Source of the DNA: Intestinicryptomonas porci
Lineage (GTDB): Bacteria > Verrucomicrobiota > Verrucomicrobiia > Opitutales > Intestinicryptomonadaceae
Assembly: GCF_033971905.1 (NCBI RefSeq)
Contig: NZ_JALBUT010000007.1
Coordinates: 1-64,000, forward strand
Length of the DNA: 64,000 nt
Reading direction: 5' to 3'
Below are positions 15,999 to 23,986 of the stretch, in pieces; the stretch's first letter is position 1; each line of letters begins with the position of its first letter. Under the pieces are notes generated by a model. That model worked only from the letters and a program-made list of their open reading frames with translations. It was not told where the DNA came from and did not search any database. A program made the position numbers and the translations under genes.

Positions 15999-17510
15999 TT
16001 AGAACGCTATTTTTGAGGAATTTTTAAGTAAAGACACAATTTCTTCTTTTGACGCCGATTTTAAAAGCTTTTTTGCATCGAAAACCGCGCCGCCATTGCG
16101 GTTTTTAAATGTTATTTCGGAAAAATCCAACGGCTCTTTCAAGCCGTATTTTTTTAGCATTATTTCAACCCTTTCCAAAATCGGTCTTGAAAAATCGTCT
16201 TCAGAAAGCTCGGCGCAAAACTTGACAAACTTCGGCTTCTTTCCGCCCTTTTTAAAAAAGCCGTAAGATTGCGCCGCCCGTATTAACTTTGCGTCAAACT
16301 CATACTTGCCCGAAGCGTCAAATACCGCCAAAAGTTCCGGATATTCTTCGCTTAAAGACATTAAAACATCTTTTCGCTTAGCCATGTCAAACGGAAGCGA
16401 TAGAACCCTCTCTGCAACGCTCAATCCTTCAAAGCATTCCGCAATGTCCTCGTTAAACAAGAGAGTAAACGCCGCGTCGGGACGCGCCTTGCGCAAAGTG
16501 GAAAATATCGGCAAAACCGAAACCGCCTCTGTCAATTCAGATGGCATTTTGAAGATAAAATTTGAACGTCTCGGAAGCTCTTTTAAATTAAAATGCTTTA
16601 AATACTCCTCAAAAACAACCCTGCGATGCCTTATTTGGAAGCGGTACTTGGGATGAGTCTGAGTCTTCCACCTCTTGTGGAGCCAAAGCCAGTCGCGCCT
16701 TGCGGTTTCGTCGCTTTTTATTTTGTTTTCAAGCCATAAGTTCAAATTGAACAAAATTTCTTCAGACTCCGAGCCTTCTATAAATTCCCCGTCGATTTCC
16801 GCACTCCAAAAGCCCGTGCGCTTCGCCCAAACCACGGCGACTCCGCTCCGCCACCTGTGCGCAAGAATTTCCGCAATTTCCGAAGTCGATGCAAGCCTTC
16901 CGAAAAACGGCGAAAGAACTCCCGCCGCTCCCGCATCTTGGTCGAACAAAACGCCCACGCAACCCTTGTTTTTCAAAAAGTCGTTCGCCGCGAAAAGCCC
17001 GTCCTTTCTGGACAGCAAATGGACGCCGTAACGCTCTCTCGTCTCCTTCACCCACGACTCTATTCCGTCGTTGTCAAAGGGGCGGTAAAATACTCCCGTC
17101 TGCGGCATTTTCAAAGGAGAAAGCATCGGAAGCATCGTAATGGATTCCATCATGCAAAAATGCGGAATCATCAAAACCAAAGGGCGAGGATTTTCTTGAA
17201 GATTTGCAATTTCCGAATTCAAAAATTCCGAAATGCGTATGCGTTTTTTCAGCTCTTTTTCGCCGATGTACGGGCTTGCCAAAACAAACAGCCCCATTTC
17301 CACCATTCGCTTGGCGGATTCGTATGCGATTTCTCGAATTTCGCTTTTTGGCAAGTTCGGGAAGCAGTGCTTTATGTTGGAAAAGGCAACCCTTGCGCGG
17401 GAATTGGGCACATAAATTATGAGAAAGCCTATCGCCTTGCAAATGCCGCTTGAAAAAGAGCGCGGCATGAGCGCGAAAAACCTTCCTGTTATCGACAAAA
17501 ATATCTTCAT
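15999..17510 (-). CDS. LpxL-type lipid A acyltransferase fused to a GT9-like domain
   Basis: From the ATG at 17510 (MKIFLSITGRFFALMP) the product is 503 residues. A longer frame to 17831 runs antisense into tyrA and is rejected. Residues 1-300 match LpxL/HtrB late acyltransferases: an N-terminal membrane anchor, the HX4E active-site motif in MIPHFCMMESI near 125, and LFDQDAGAAG near 200. Residues about 310-500 (RRSNFIFKMPSELTEAVSVL and onward) look like the N-terminal Rossmann half of a GT9 heptosyltransferase, without the donor-binding half. The acyltransferase part would finish lipid A. The second domain may be degenerate or may bind the LPS core. The fusion is unusual. Confidence 0.75.
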   Translation of the reverse strand: MKIFLSITGRFFALMPRSFSSGICKAIGFLIIYVPNSRARVAFSNIKHCFPNLPKSEIREIAYESAKRMVEMGLFVLASPYIGEKELKKRIRISEFLNSEIANLQENPRPLVLMIPHFCMMESITMLPMLSPLKMPQTGVFYRPFDNDGIESWVKETRERYGVHLLSRKDGLFAANDFLKNKGCVGVLFDQDAGAAGVLSPFFGRLASTSEIAEILAHRWRSGVAVVWAKRTGFWSAEIDGEFIEGSESEEILFNLNLWLENKIKSDETARRDWLWLHKRWKTQTHPKYRFQIRHRRVVFEEYLKHFNLKELPRRSNFIFKMPSELTEAVSVLPIFSTLRKARPDAAFTLLFNEDIAECFEGLSVAERVLSLPFDMAKRKDVLMSLSEEYPELLAVFDASGKYEFDAKLIRAAQSYGFFKKGGKKPKFVKFCAELSEDDFSRPILERVEIMLKKYGLKEPLDFSEITFKNRNGGAVFDAKKLLKSASKEEIVSLLKNSSKIAF

Positions 17511-17623
17511 AAAGAAAAATAATATATAAAACAAAAATAAATGAAAACCGCAAGCCTCAAAAATAAATCCGTTTGCGCAAAAGAGTGTTGAAAAGACGCG
17601 GGGATATTGCAATATTCTAAACC

Positions 17624-18469
17624 ATGATTTTATTTGACAAAATTGCGGTTTTGGGCGCGGGACTGCTCGGCAGTTCGCTCGCATGGGCGTTGAAATCAAG
17701 GGGACTTTGCAAGGAAACCTACATTTGGTCGCGCTCCCAATCAACGCGCGACAACTGCAAAGGCAAACCTTGGGCAGACCGCGTGTGCGACACTTTGGAA
17801 GAAGCGGTGCAAAATGCCGATTTGATAGCAATCTGCTCTACCGCGTCGTCAATTCCGATTATTGCAAAAGAAGCGGCAAAATACGCCAAGAAAAGCGCAC
17901 TCATAACCGATGTCGGCTCGACAAAACTCAACATATCCGACATCTGCCTTGAAATTTTCAAAAACGGCAATTTCGTGCCGTCTCACCCGATGGCAGGCTC
18001 CGAAAAATCAGGGGCTGATTTTGCAGATAAAGACCTGTTTAAAAACGCCGCCTGCTTTGTCTGCCCGACTTCCAACAAAGACGCGACAGAAAAAATCGCG
18101 GCAATGTGGCGGGAAATCGGAATGGATGTGCATTTTGTATCCCCAAAAGAGCACGACAGAATTGCCGCGGAAATAAGCCATATTCCGCAATGCGTGGCAA
18201 GCACGCTTGCAAACTTCGCCTCAAAAGACTTCTCTTCATACAAAACTTTCGCGGGCAACGGATTTAGAGACACTACAAGGATAGCAAAAAGCGATGTTCA
18301 AATGTGGAAAAGCATATTGAAGGAAAACGCCGCGAATATTTCAAACGGATTGGACGAAATCATAGGAATGTTGGAAACACTCTCCCGCGCAGTGAAAATC
18401 GGAGACGAAAAGTTTATCGAAGAATTTTTAAAAAACGCAAAAAAAACGCGTTCCGAATTGGACAAATAA
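17624..18469 (+). CDS. tyrA: Prephenate dehydrogenase
   Basis: The 281-residue product has an N-terminal NAD-binding GAGLLGSSLAWAL (11-23), then TDVGSTKLNI, the prephenate-site sequence FVPSHPMAGSEKSGADFAD near 124, and an all-helical dimerisation domain. TyrA converts prephenate to 4-hydroxyphenylpyruvate, the precursor of tyrosine. It has no ACT or chorismate-mutase domain. The next gene, an aroA-cmk fusion, starts four bases downstream, so two aromatic-pathway steps are co-expressed. An arogenate-using variant cannot be excluded. Confidence 0.9.
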   Translation: MILFDKIAVLGAGLLGSSLAWALKSRGLCKETYIWSRSQSTRDNCKGKPWADRVCDTLEEAVQNADLIAICSTASSIPIIAKEAAKYAKKSALITDVGSTKLNISDICLEIFKNGNFVPSHPMAGSEKSGADFADKDLFKNAACFVCPTSNKDATEKIAAMWREIGMDVHFVSPKEHDRIAAEISHIPQCVASTLANFASKDFSSYKTFAGNGFRDTTRIAKSDVQMWKSILKENAANISNGLDEIIGMLETLSRAVKIGDEKFIEEFLKNAKKTRSELDK

Positions 18470-18473
18470 AACC

Positions 18474-20441
18474 ATGGACTATAAAATAGAACCTTTCACA
18501 AAACCCGCCTGCGCCGCAATACAGGCTCCCGGGTCAAAAAGCATAACAAACCGCGCACTTTTGCTTGCCGCAATGGCGGGGCAAAAAATAAAAATTTTTA
18601 ACCCCCTCGTTTCGCGCGACTCCCAAATTATGGCGCAATGCCTTAAAAATTTGGGCTTTGAAATAGAGGAAGGCGAAAATTTCATATCAGTTTCAGGTTC
18701 CCCCAAAAAAAGCGCGAAGCTCTTTGTCGGCAACGCAGGCACGGCGGCGCGGTTTTTAACCGCATTCGTATGCGCAATAAAAGACGGAGAGTTTGAATTC
18801 GACTCCGACGAAGAAATGTACAAAAGGCCCATGCGCGGCTTGATTGAAGCTCTCGAACATCTCGGAGCTGAATTTACATTCAAAAAAGAAAGTTTTTCAT
18901 TCCCGTTTTCAGTCAAAACAAAGGGGTTTTCGGGAGGGGAAATATCGCTTGACGCAACCCAGTCGAGCCAAATTCTATCGGCAATACTGATGTCGCAAAC
19001 CCTTGCAAGTTCCGAAACTTCCATAACTTTAAAAGGCGGGACGGTTTCAAAACCTTTCGTTGAAATGACGGTTAAAATGATGCGCCAGTTCGGATTTGAA
19101 GTCGAATGCCCTTCAAACGGAAAATACATCGTAAAAAATTCCAAAACTTGCAAAATTTCATCTTACACGGTTGAAACCGACGCTACAGCGGCAAGCTATC
19201 CCATTGCGCTCGCGGCGGCAACTTCGGGCGCGGTGCTTGTAAAAAACTTTCCCCGCGAAGGATTGCAGGGCGATGTCGGGTTTGCGCAAGTTATGCAAAA
19301 AGCTGGTCTTGTAAAATGCCGCCGCGTGGGAAACGACTTGCTCGCATTAAAGTCGGAACCTTCCGCCGAAGCGTGCGAATTTGACTTTAACGATATTTCA
19401 GACACTTTTTTGACGTTTGCCGCAATAGCTCCGCTATTCGGGCGCACAACTAAAATAACGGGCATTGCACACACCCGAAAGCAAGAGAGCGACAGGGTGG
19501 AAGCGATGGCAAGGGAAATTTCAAAATTCGCGAAAAAAGTCGAGTTTGACGAAGATTCGATAACAATTTTCCCATACGAAAAATCAGAGCTTGCCCAAAA
19601 AATTTCAAGCCCCGTAAAAATCGAAACCTACAAAGACCATAGAATTGCCATGTCGCACGGCGTTGCGGGATGCGCCGATATTTTTGGCGGCGGAAAGGCG
19701 TGGATTGAAATACGCGACCCGCAATGTTCGTCAAAAACATGGCCCGACTTTTTCAAAATCCTCGAACAGTCAAGAAAGGACAGCATGAAATTTAAAACAG
19801 TCGCAATCGACGGCGGAGCCGCAGTCGGCAAGTCGAGTGTATCGAAAGAATGCGCAAAAACCTTAAACTATATGCACGTTGACACAGGCTCGCACTACCG
19901 CACAATCGCATACATTTTGCTTGATAAAGGCATTGCGCCGTCGCTTGGCGAAGACGCAGTTTCGCAAGCATTGAAAGGCGTTGAAATATCGACTTTAATT
20001 TTCGGAAATTCTGCAAGGATGTCCGTCGGTGGAAAAGAAATAGAAGATTCTTTGATACGCACCGACAAAGTAAACCAAAACGTATCTTTGTTTGCCGCAA
20101 TGCCACAGGTAAGGGAATTTTTGAAGGGCTACCAGCGTTCAATGGAAGGCGTCGCGAAAGAAAAAAACTTTGCGGGGCTTGTAATGGAAGGAAGGGACAT
20201 AGGCAGCGTAATTTTCCCGAACGCGGAAATTAAAATATTTTTGGACGCAGACGAAGAAACCCGCCGCAAACGCCGCGCAAACGAGGGTATATCCGACTCC
20301 ATTTCAAAGCGCGACGCCCTCGACAAAAACCGCAAAACAGCCCCGCTCGTCCGACCCGAAGGCTCCGTTTTGATAGACACTTCAAACATGTCGAAAGAAG
20401 AAGTGATAGCCAAAACCCTCGCCTTGATTGCGGAAGCCTGA
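18474..20441 (+). CDS. aroA-cmk: EPSP synthase fused to cytidylate kinase
   Basis: The 655-residue product holds two enzymes. Residues 1-435 are EPSP synthase (AroA) with GSKSITNRALLLAA (21-34), GNAGTAARFLTAF near 88, and DHRIAMSHGVAGC late in the domain. Residues 438-655 are cytidylate kinase with the P-loop GGAAVGKSS, DTGSHYRTIAYI, GRDIGSVIFPNAEIKIFLDA and a final KEEVIAKTL helix. AroA adds enolpyruvate to shikimate 3-phosphate; Cmk phosphorylates CMP and dCMP. An internal ATG at 19785 preceded by AGGA could also give free Cmk. Such fusions are known in some lineages. It follows tyrA in one operon. Confidence 0.92.
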   Translation: MDYKIEPFTKPACAAIQAPGSKSITNRALLLAAMAGQKIKIFNPLVSRDSQIMAQCLKNLGFEIEEGENFISVSGSPKKSAKLFVGNAGTAARFLTAFVCAIKDGEFEFDSDEEMYKRPMRGLIEALEHLGAEFTFKKESFSFPFSVKTKGFSGGEISLDATQSSQILSAILMSQTLASSETSITLKGGTVSKPFVEMTVKMMRQFGFEVECPSNGKYIVKNSKTCKISSYTVETDATAASYPIALAAATSGAVLVKNFPREGLQGDVGFAQVMQKAGLVKCRRVGNDLLALKSEPSAEACEFDFNDISDTFLTFAAIAPLFGRTTKITGIAHTRKQESDRVEAMAREISKFAKKVEFDEDSITIFPYEKSELAQKISSPVKIETYKDHRIAMSHGVAGCADIFGGGKAWIEIRDPQCSSKTWPDFFKILEQSRKDSMKFKTVAIDGGAAVGKSSVSKECAKTLNYMHVDTGSHYRTIAYILLDKGIAPSLGEDAVSQALKGVEISTLIFGNSARMSVGGKEIEDSLIRTDKVNQNVSLFAAMPQVREFLKGYQRSMEGVAKEKNFAGLVMEGRDIGSVIFPNAEIKIFLDADEETRRKRRANEGISDSISKRDALDKNRKTAPLVRPEGSVLIDTSNMSKEEVIAKTLALIAEA

Positions 20442-20522
20442 AATTTTGCGGAACAAAAAAGCGGGGCGTTTGTCTATAATCTTTAATTTTAATTTCATTT
20501 TTACGAATTTAACAATAAGAAC

Positions 20523-21512
20523 ATGAGCGCAAACCTATCAGAAATAAACGATAAAGTAAGGCAATCCTCGGATTGGACAATCCTGCTTAGGGGAGAAATT
20601 TCAAAAAACGTCGTCGGGCAAAAATACCTTGTGGACAGAATGATTGAAGGCGTCCTCGCAAACGGGCACATTCTGCTTGAAGGCGTTCCGGGGCTTGCAA
20701 AAACACTCGCAATAAAAACACTTGCATCCGCCGCCGAGGCGCAGTTTAACCGAATTCAGTTCACGCCCGACCTCCTGCCTGCCGACATAGTGGGAACTTT
20801 GATTTTCAACCAGTCAAAAGGCGAATTTGTAACCCAAAAAGGCCCTGTTTTCGCAAACTTTGTGCTGGCTGACGAAATCAACCGCGCGCCCGCAAAGGTG
20901 CAAAGCGCGCTGCTTGAAGCCATGCAGGAAAGGCAGGTGTCAATCGGAGGCACAACCTATCCCCTGCCCTCGCCGTTTTTGGTTTTGGCAACCCAAAACC
21001 CAATCGACCAGGAGGGAACATACCAGCTCCCCGAAGCGCAAGTTGACCGCTTCATGTTCAAGCTGAACGTAGGCTATCCCTCGAAAGAAGAGGAAAGGCT
21101 CATATTGGACATGATGGCAAAAACAGACGTCAAAACCGAAATCAACACGGTTGTGACTCCCGAAAAAATAATGCAGTCAAGAAAAGTCGTCGATGAAATC
21201 TATGTGGACGACAAAATAAAAGACTACATCGTAAATTTGGTTTTCGCAACCAGAAAGCCGTCGTCGTACAAGCTCGATTTGGATAATTTCATACGCTTCG
21301 GAGCGTCTCCGAGAGCGACAATCGCCCTCTCTTTGGCGTCAAAAGCCCACGCGTTCCTGCAAGGCAGAGGCTATGTTACGCCACAGGACATAAAAGACAT
21401 CGCCCCTGACGTGCTGCGCCACCGACTAATCCCCTCTTACGAAGCGGAAGCCGAAGGCGTCACAACAGAAGCAATGATAAAGGAAATTTTGGACAAAGTC
21501 GCGGTTCCCTGA
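20523..21512 (+). CDS. MoxR-family AAA+ ATPase
   Basis: The 329-residue product is a MoxR ATPase with Walker A GVPGLAKT (54-61), the family sequence IQFTPDLLPADIVGT, Walker B VLADEINRAPAKVQSALLEAMQE near 115, and a sensor region ATQNPIDQEGTYQLPEAQ. MoxR ATPases are chaperone-like enzymes that act with VWA-domain proteins on membrane or periplasmic clients. It is the first gene of a seven-gene plus-strand operon (moxR, DUF58, small membrane protein, batA, batB/C, batD, batE). A TATAAT near 20494 may be its -10 element. Confidence 0.92.
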   Translation: MSANLSEINDKVRQSSDWTILLRGEISKNVVGQKYLVDRMIEGVLANGHILLEGVPGLAKTLAIKTLASAAEAQFNRIQFTPDLLPADIVGTLIFNQSKGEFVTQKGPVFANFVLADEINRAPAKVQSALLEAMQERQVSIGGTTYPLPSPFLVLATQNPIDQEGTYQLPEAQVDRFMFKLNVGYPSKEEERLILDMMAKTDVKTEINTVVTPEKIMQSRKVVDEIYVDDKIKDYIVNLVFATRKPSSYKLDLDNFIRFGASPRATIALSLASKAHAFLQGRGYVTPQDIKDIAPDVLRHRLIPSYEAEAEGVTTEAMIKEILDKVAVP

Positions 21513-21543
21513 TTAAAAAAATGCCCTTAAATTTTTTGCGAAA

Positions 21544-22464
21544 ATGAGCGACTCCGTCAAAGAAATGCTGCGCAAGGTAAGGCGCATAGAAATCGCCACC
21601 CGAAAGCAGGTAAGCGACGCGATTGCGGGAGCGTACCACAGCGTCTTCAAGGGACAGGGAATGGACTTTGAAGAAGCGCGCGAATACCAGCCGGGCGACG
21701 AAATACGAAGCATTGACTGGAACGTTACTGCGCGGACGGGGAAAGCCCATGTTAAGAAATACCGCGAAGAGCGCGAGCTTACAATGATGCTCGCAGTTGA
21801 CCTGTCCGCAAGCGGGGCTTTCGGCTCAAATTCGCAAACCAAAAGGGAGCTTGAAGCAGAGCTTGCAAGCGTGCTCGCCTTCTCCGCCGCAAAAAACGGC
21901 GACAAGGTGGGGCTTGCCCTCTTTACAAACGAAATAGAGCTTATCATACCTCCCCGCAAAGGCAGGCGGCACATTCTGCGCCTCATAAGGGAAATTTTGT
22001 TTTTCAAGCCGAAACATTCAAAAACAAACATTTCAAATGCCTTAGACGGTATAAACAGGCTTTTGAAACGCCGCGCGATTGTCGTGCTTTTAAGCGACTT
22101 TTTGCAGGGGCCCGACGGAGTTTTGCCAAACCCGGATTTGCGCGCCGAGGATTCCGTCTTAAAAGCCCTCGACTTGACCAACCGCCGCCACGACTTAATA
22201 TGCGTAAACGTGTTCGATGAACGTGAAACAGAGCTTCCAAATCTCGGAACGATAGTACTGGAAGACAGTGAAACGGGTGAGATTGTCGAGCTTGACACGT
22301 TCTCAAAAGAACTTACGGACGCATATAAGGCGGAAAATTTAAAAAGAATGAAAGACTTTAAAAACGCCCTTGCAAGAATAGGCATAGACTCCGTCAGAAT
22401 AGAGGCGGGAAAACCCTATATTGTCAAACTTCGCAAATTTTTTGAGGAAAGGAAGCGCAGATGA
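21544..22464 (+). CDS. DUF58 protein of the Bat operon
   Basis: The 306-residue product matches DUF58: KEMLRKVRRIEIATRKQV at the N-terminus, then GQGMDFEEAREYQPGDEIRSIDWN near 40-63, followed by a VWA-like fold with AVDLSASGAFG (about 85). The DxSxS metal site is nearly complete. DUF58 proteins accompany MoxR ATPases and are thought to be their partners. It lacks the membrane helices of larger DUF58 proteins and is probably cytosolic. It overlaps the next gene by four bases (ATGA). Confidence 0.88.
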   Translation: MSDSVKEMLRKVRRIEIATRKQVSDAIAGAYHSVFKGQGMDFEEAREYQPGDEIRSIDWNVTARTGKAHVKKYREERELTMMLAVDLSASGAFGSNSQTKRELEAELASVLAFSAAKNGDKVGLALFTNEIELIIPPRKGRRHILRLIREILFFKPKHSKTNISNALDGINRLLKRRAIVVLLSDFLQGPDGVLPNPDLRAEDSVLKALDLTNRRHDLICVNVFDERETELPNLGTIVLEDSETGEIVELDTFSKELTDAYKAENLKRMKDFKNALARIGIDSVRIEAGKPYIVKLRKFFEERKRR

Positions 22465-22952
22465 ACGGCGTTTTTGAAGAAATAGACTCCTTGACGGGCA
22501 AAATCGAGCCGACATTCTGGCAGGAATACTGGGCTTGGTTCGTTGCCGCGGCAATGCTTTTGGCGTTCATTTTGGGATTTCTCACCCGTAAAAAAAACAA
22601 GCCTGCCGAAACTCCGCTTGAAAAGGCAATGCTTCAAATAAAAGCGGCGGCGATGTCCGCAACAGATTCCCTTTTCGCGTTCTACGTAAGCGCGGCGGTA
22701 AGGGAATACATAAGCGAAGTTTACAAAATGCCCGCCCCCGAACGCACAACAGAAGAATTTTTAAAAATTGCGTCAAACTCCGAAAATCTCGATGAAGGCG
22801 CAAAAAAGCAAATAGCGGAGCTTCTCACGCTTGCAGACCTTGCAAAATTCGCGGGTGCGGAATTCGGAAGCGAAGGAAGGTCAAAAATGTCGAATCTCGC
22901 CATTGATTTCGTGGAAAGCCAAGACGCAAAAATAAACGCCGCAAAAAAATGA
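22461..22952 (+). CDS. Small membrane protein of the Bat operon (DUF4381-like)
   Basis: The 163-residue product has one membrane helix (about 27-46, AWFVAAAMLLAFILGFL) followed by a soluble helical domain. Position and shape match the DUF4381-like proteins found between the DUF58 and batA genes in aerotolerance operons. It overlaps the genes on both sides by four bases, so production is tightly coupled to DUF58 and BatA. No catalytic motif is visible. It is probably a scaffold in the MoxR-Bat complex. Confidence 0.7.
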   Translation: MNGVFEEIDSLTGKIEPTFWQEYWAWFVAAAMLLAFILGFLTRKKNKPAETPLEKAMLQIKAAAMSATDSLFAFYVSAAVREYISEVYKMPAPERTTEEFLKIASNSENLDEGAKKQIAELLTLADLAKFAGAEFGSEGRSKMSNLAIDFVESQDAKINAAKK

Positions 22953-23986
22953 ATTTCGATTTCTCAAATCCTGAATTTTTATGGCTCTTGGCAGCCCTCC
23001 CGCTACTTGCAATTCTGAAAGGAAGAACAGGCAAGAGTGGCTCCATTTTGTTTTCAAGCATCGCCATAGCCAATAACGTCGCAAAATTCAAGCGCAGCAA
23101 GGCGGGCGCAATTCTAATGTTTTTAAGGCTGCTCGCGCTCGCCCTTTTGATTGTCGCGCTCGCCCGCCCGAGGCTTGGCAAGGGCTATACGGAAAGGGAA
23201 GAAAGCGGCATTGACATTGTTTTGGCGGTTGACGTTTCAGGCTCAATGGCGGCTCTAGACTTGTCGGAAAACCGCGCGGAGCTTCAAACCCGCCTTGACG
23301 CTGTAAAAAATGTAATTGAACAGTTCATAAAAAAACGCCCGAGCGACAGGATAGGAATGACAATTTTCGCCTCAAACACCTTTGTCGTTTCCCCCCTCAC
23401 CCTGAACCACGACTGGCTTTTGCAAAATATATCAAGGGTTGAAATCGGGATGATAGACGGTTCAAGCACCGCAATAGGTTCGGCAATAGCAACGAGCGTA
23501 AACAGGCTAAGAGACTTAAAAGACGCCAAAAGCCGAGTGATAATTCTCCTTACCGACGGCGACAACAATGCGGGCAAAATATCCCCCATAGCCGCCGCCG
23601 AAGCCGCCGCGAGTTTCGACACAAAAATATACATCATCGCCGCGGGCAAAAGCGGCAGAATACCCTACGCCGCGGCAGACGAAAACGGCAGGATTATCCG
23701 CAACAAATTCGGCAATCCCCAAATTGCGGGGCACGGCATAAGCCAGATTGACGAAGCCTCTCTCAAAAAAATCGCCGAAATCACGGGCGGCAAATTCTAC
23801 CGCGCCACCGACTACAAAAATTTGCAGTCCATTTATAACCAAATTGACTCCCTTGAAAAAACAAAAGTTAAAATCCACAATTTCACGGAATACAACGAAC
23901 TGTTTGCCTATCCGCTGATTTTTGCGCTCGCCCTGCTTATGCTGGAACGCCTGCTTGCGAACACCAGATTTAGGACTTTGCCATGA
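22949..23986 (+). CDS. batA: BatA-type VWA-domain membrane protein
   Basis: The 345-residue product has two N-terminal membrane helices (about 8-24 and 52-72) with the conserved LALARPRLGK, then a von Willebrand A domain whose MIDAS motif is intact: D95-x-S97-x-S99 in AVDVSGSM, with TDGD near 195. A last membrane helix lies at about 318-338. BatA and BatB are metal-binding adhesion-type proteins linked to aerotolerance and periplasmic stress in Bacteroides and Leptospira. Four-base overlaps on both sides place it firmly in the operon. Confidence 0.88.
   Translation: MNFDFSNPEFLWLLAALPLLAILKGRTGKSGSILFSSIAIANNVAKFKRSKAGAILMFLRLLALALLIVALARPRLGKGYTEREESGIDIVLAVDVSGSMAALDLSENRAELQTRLDAVKNVIEQFIKKRPSDRIGMTIFASNTFVVSPLTLNHDWLLQNISRVEIGMIDGSSTAIGSAIATSVNRLRDLKDAKSRVIILLTDGDNNAGKISPIAAAEAAASFDTKIYIIAAGKSGRIPYAAADENGRIIRNKFGNPQIAGHGISQIDEASLKKIAEITGGKFYRATDYKNLQSIYNQIDSLEKTKVKIHNFTEYNELFAYPLIFALALLMLERLLANTRFRTLP

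Noticed and set aside
17511..17831. N-terminal extension of the LpxL-like gene
   Set aside because: It lies antisense to tyrA and precedes the normal LpxL start MKIFLSITGRFF; Cys/Arg/Pro-rich shadow sequence.
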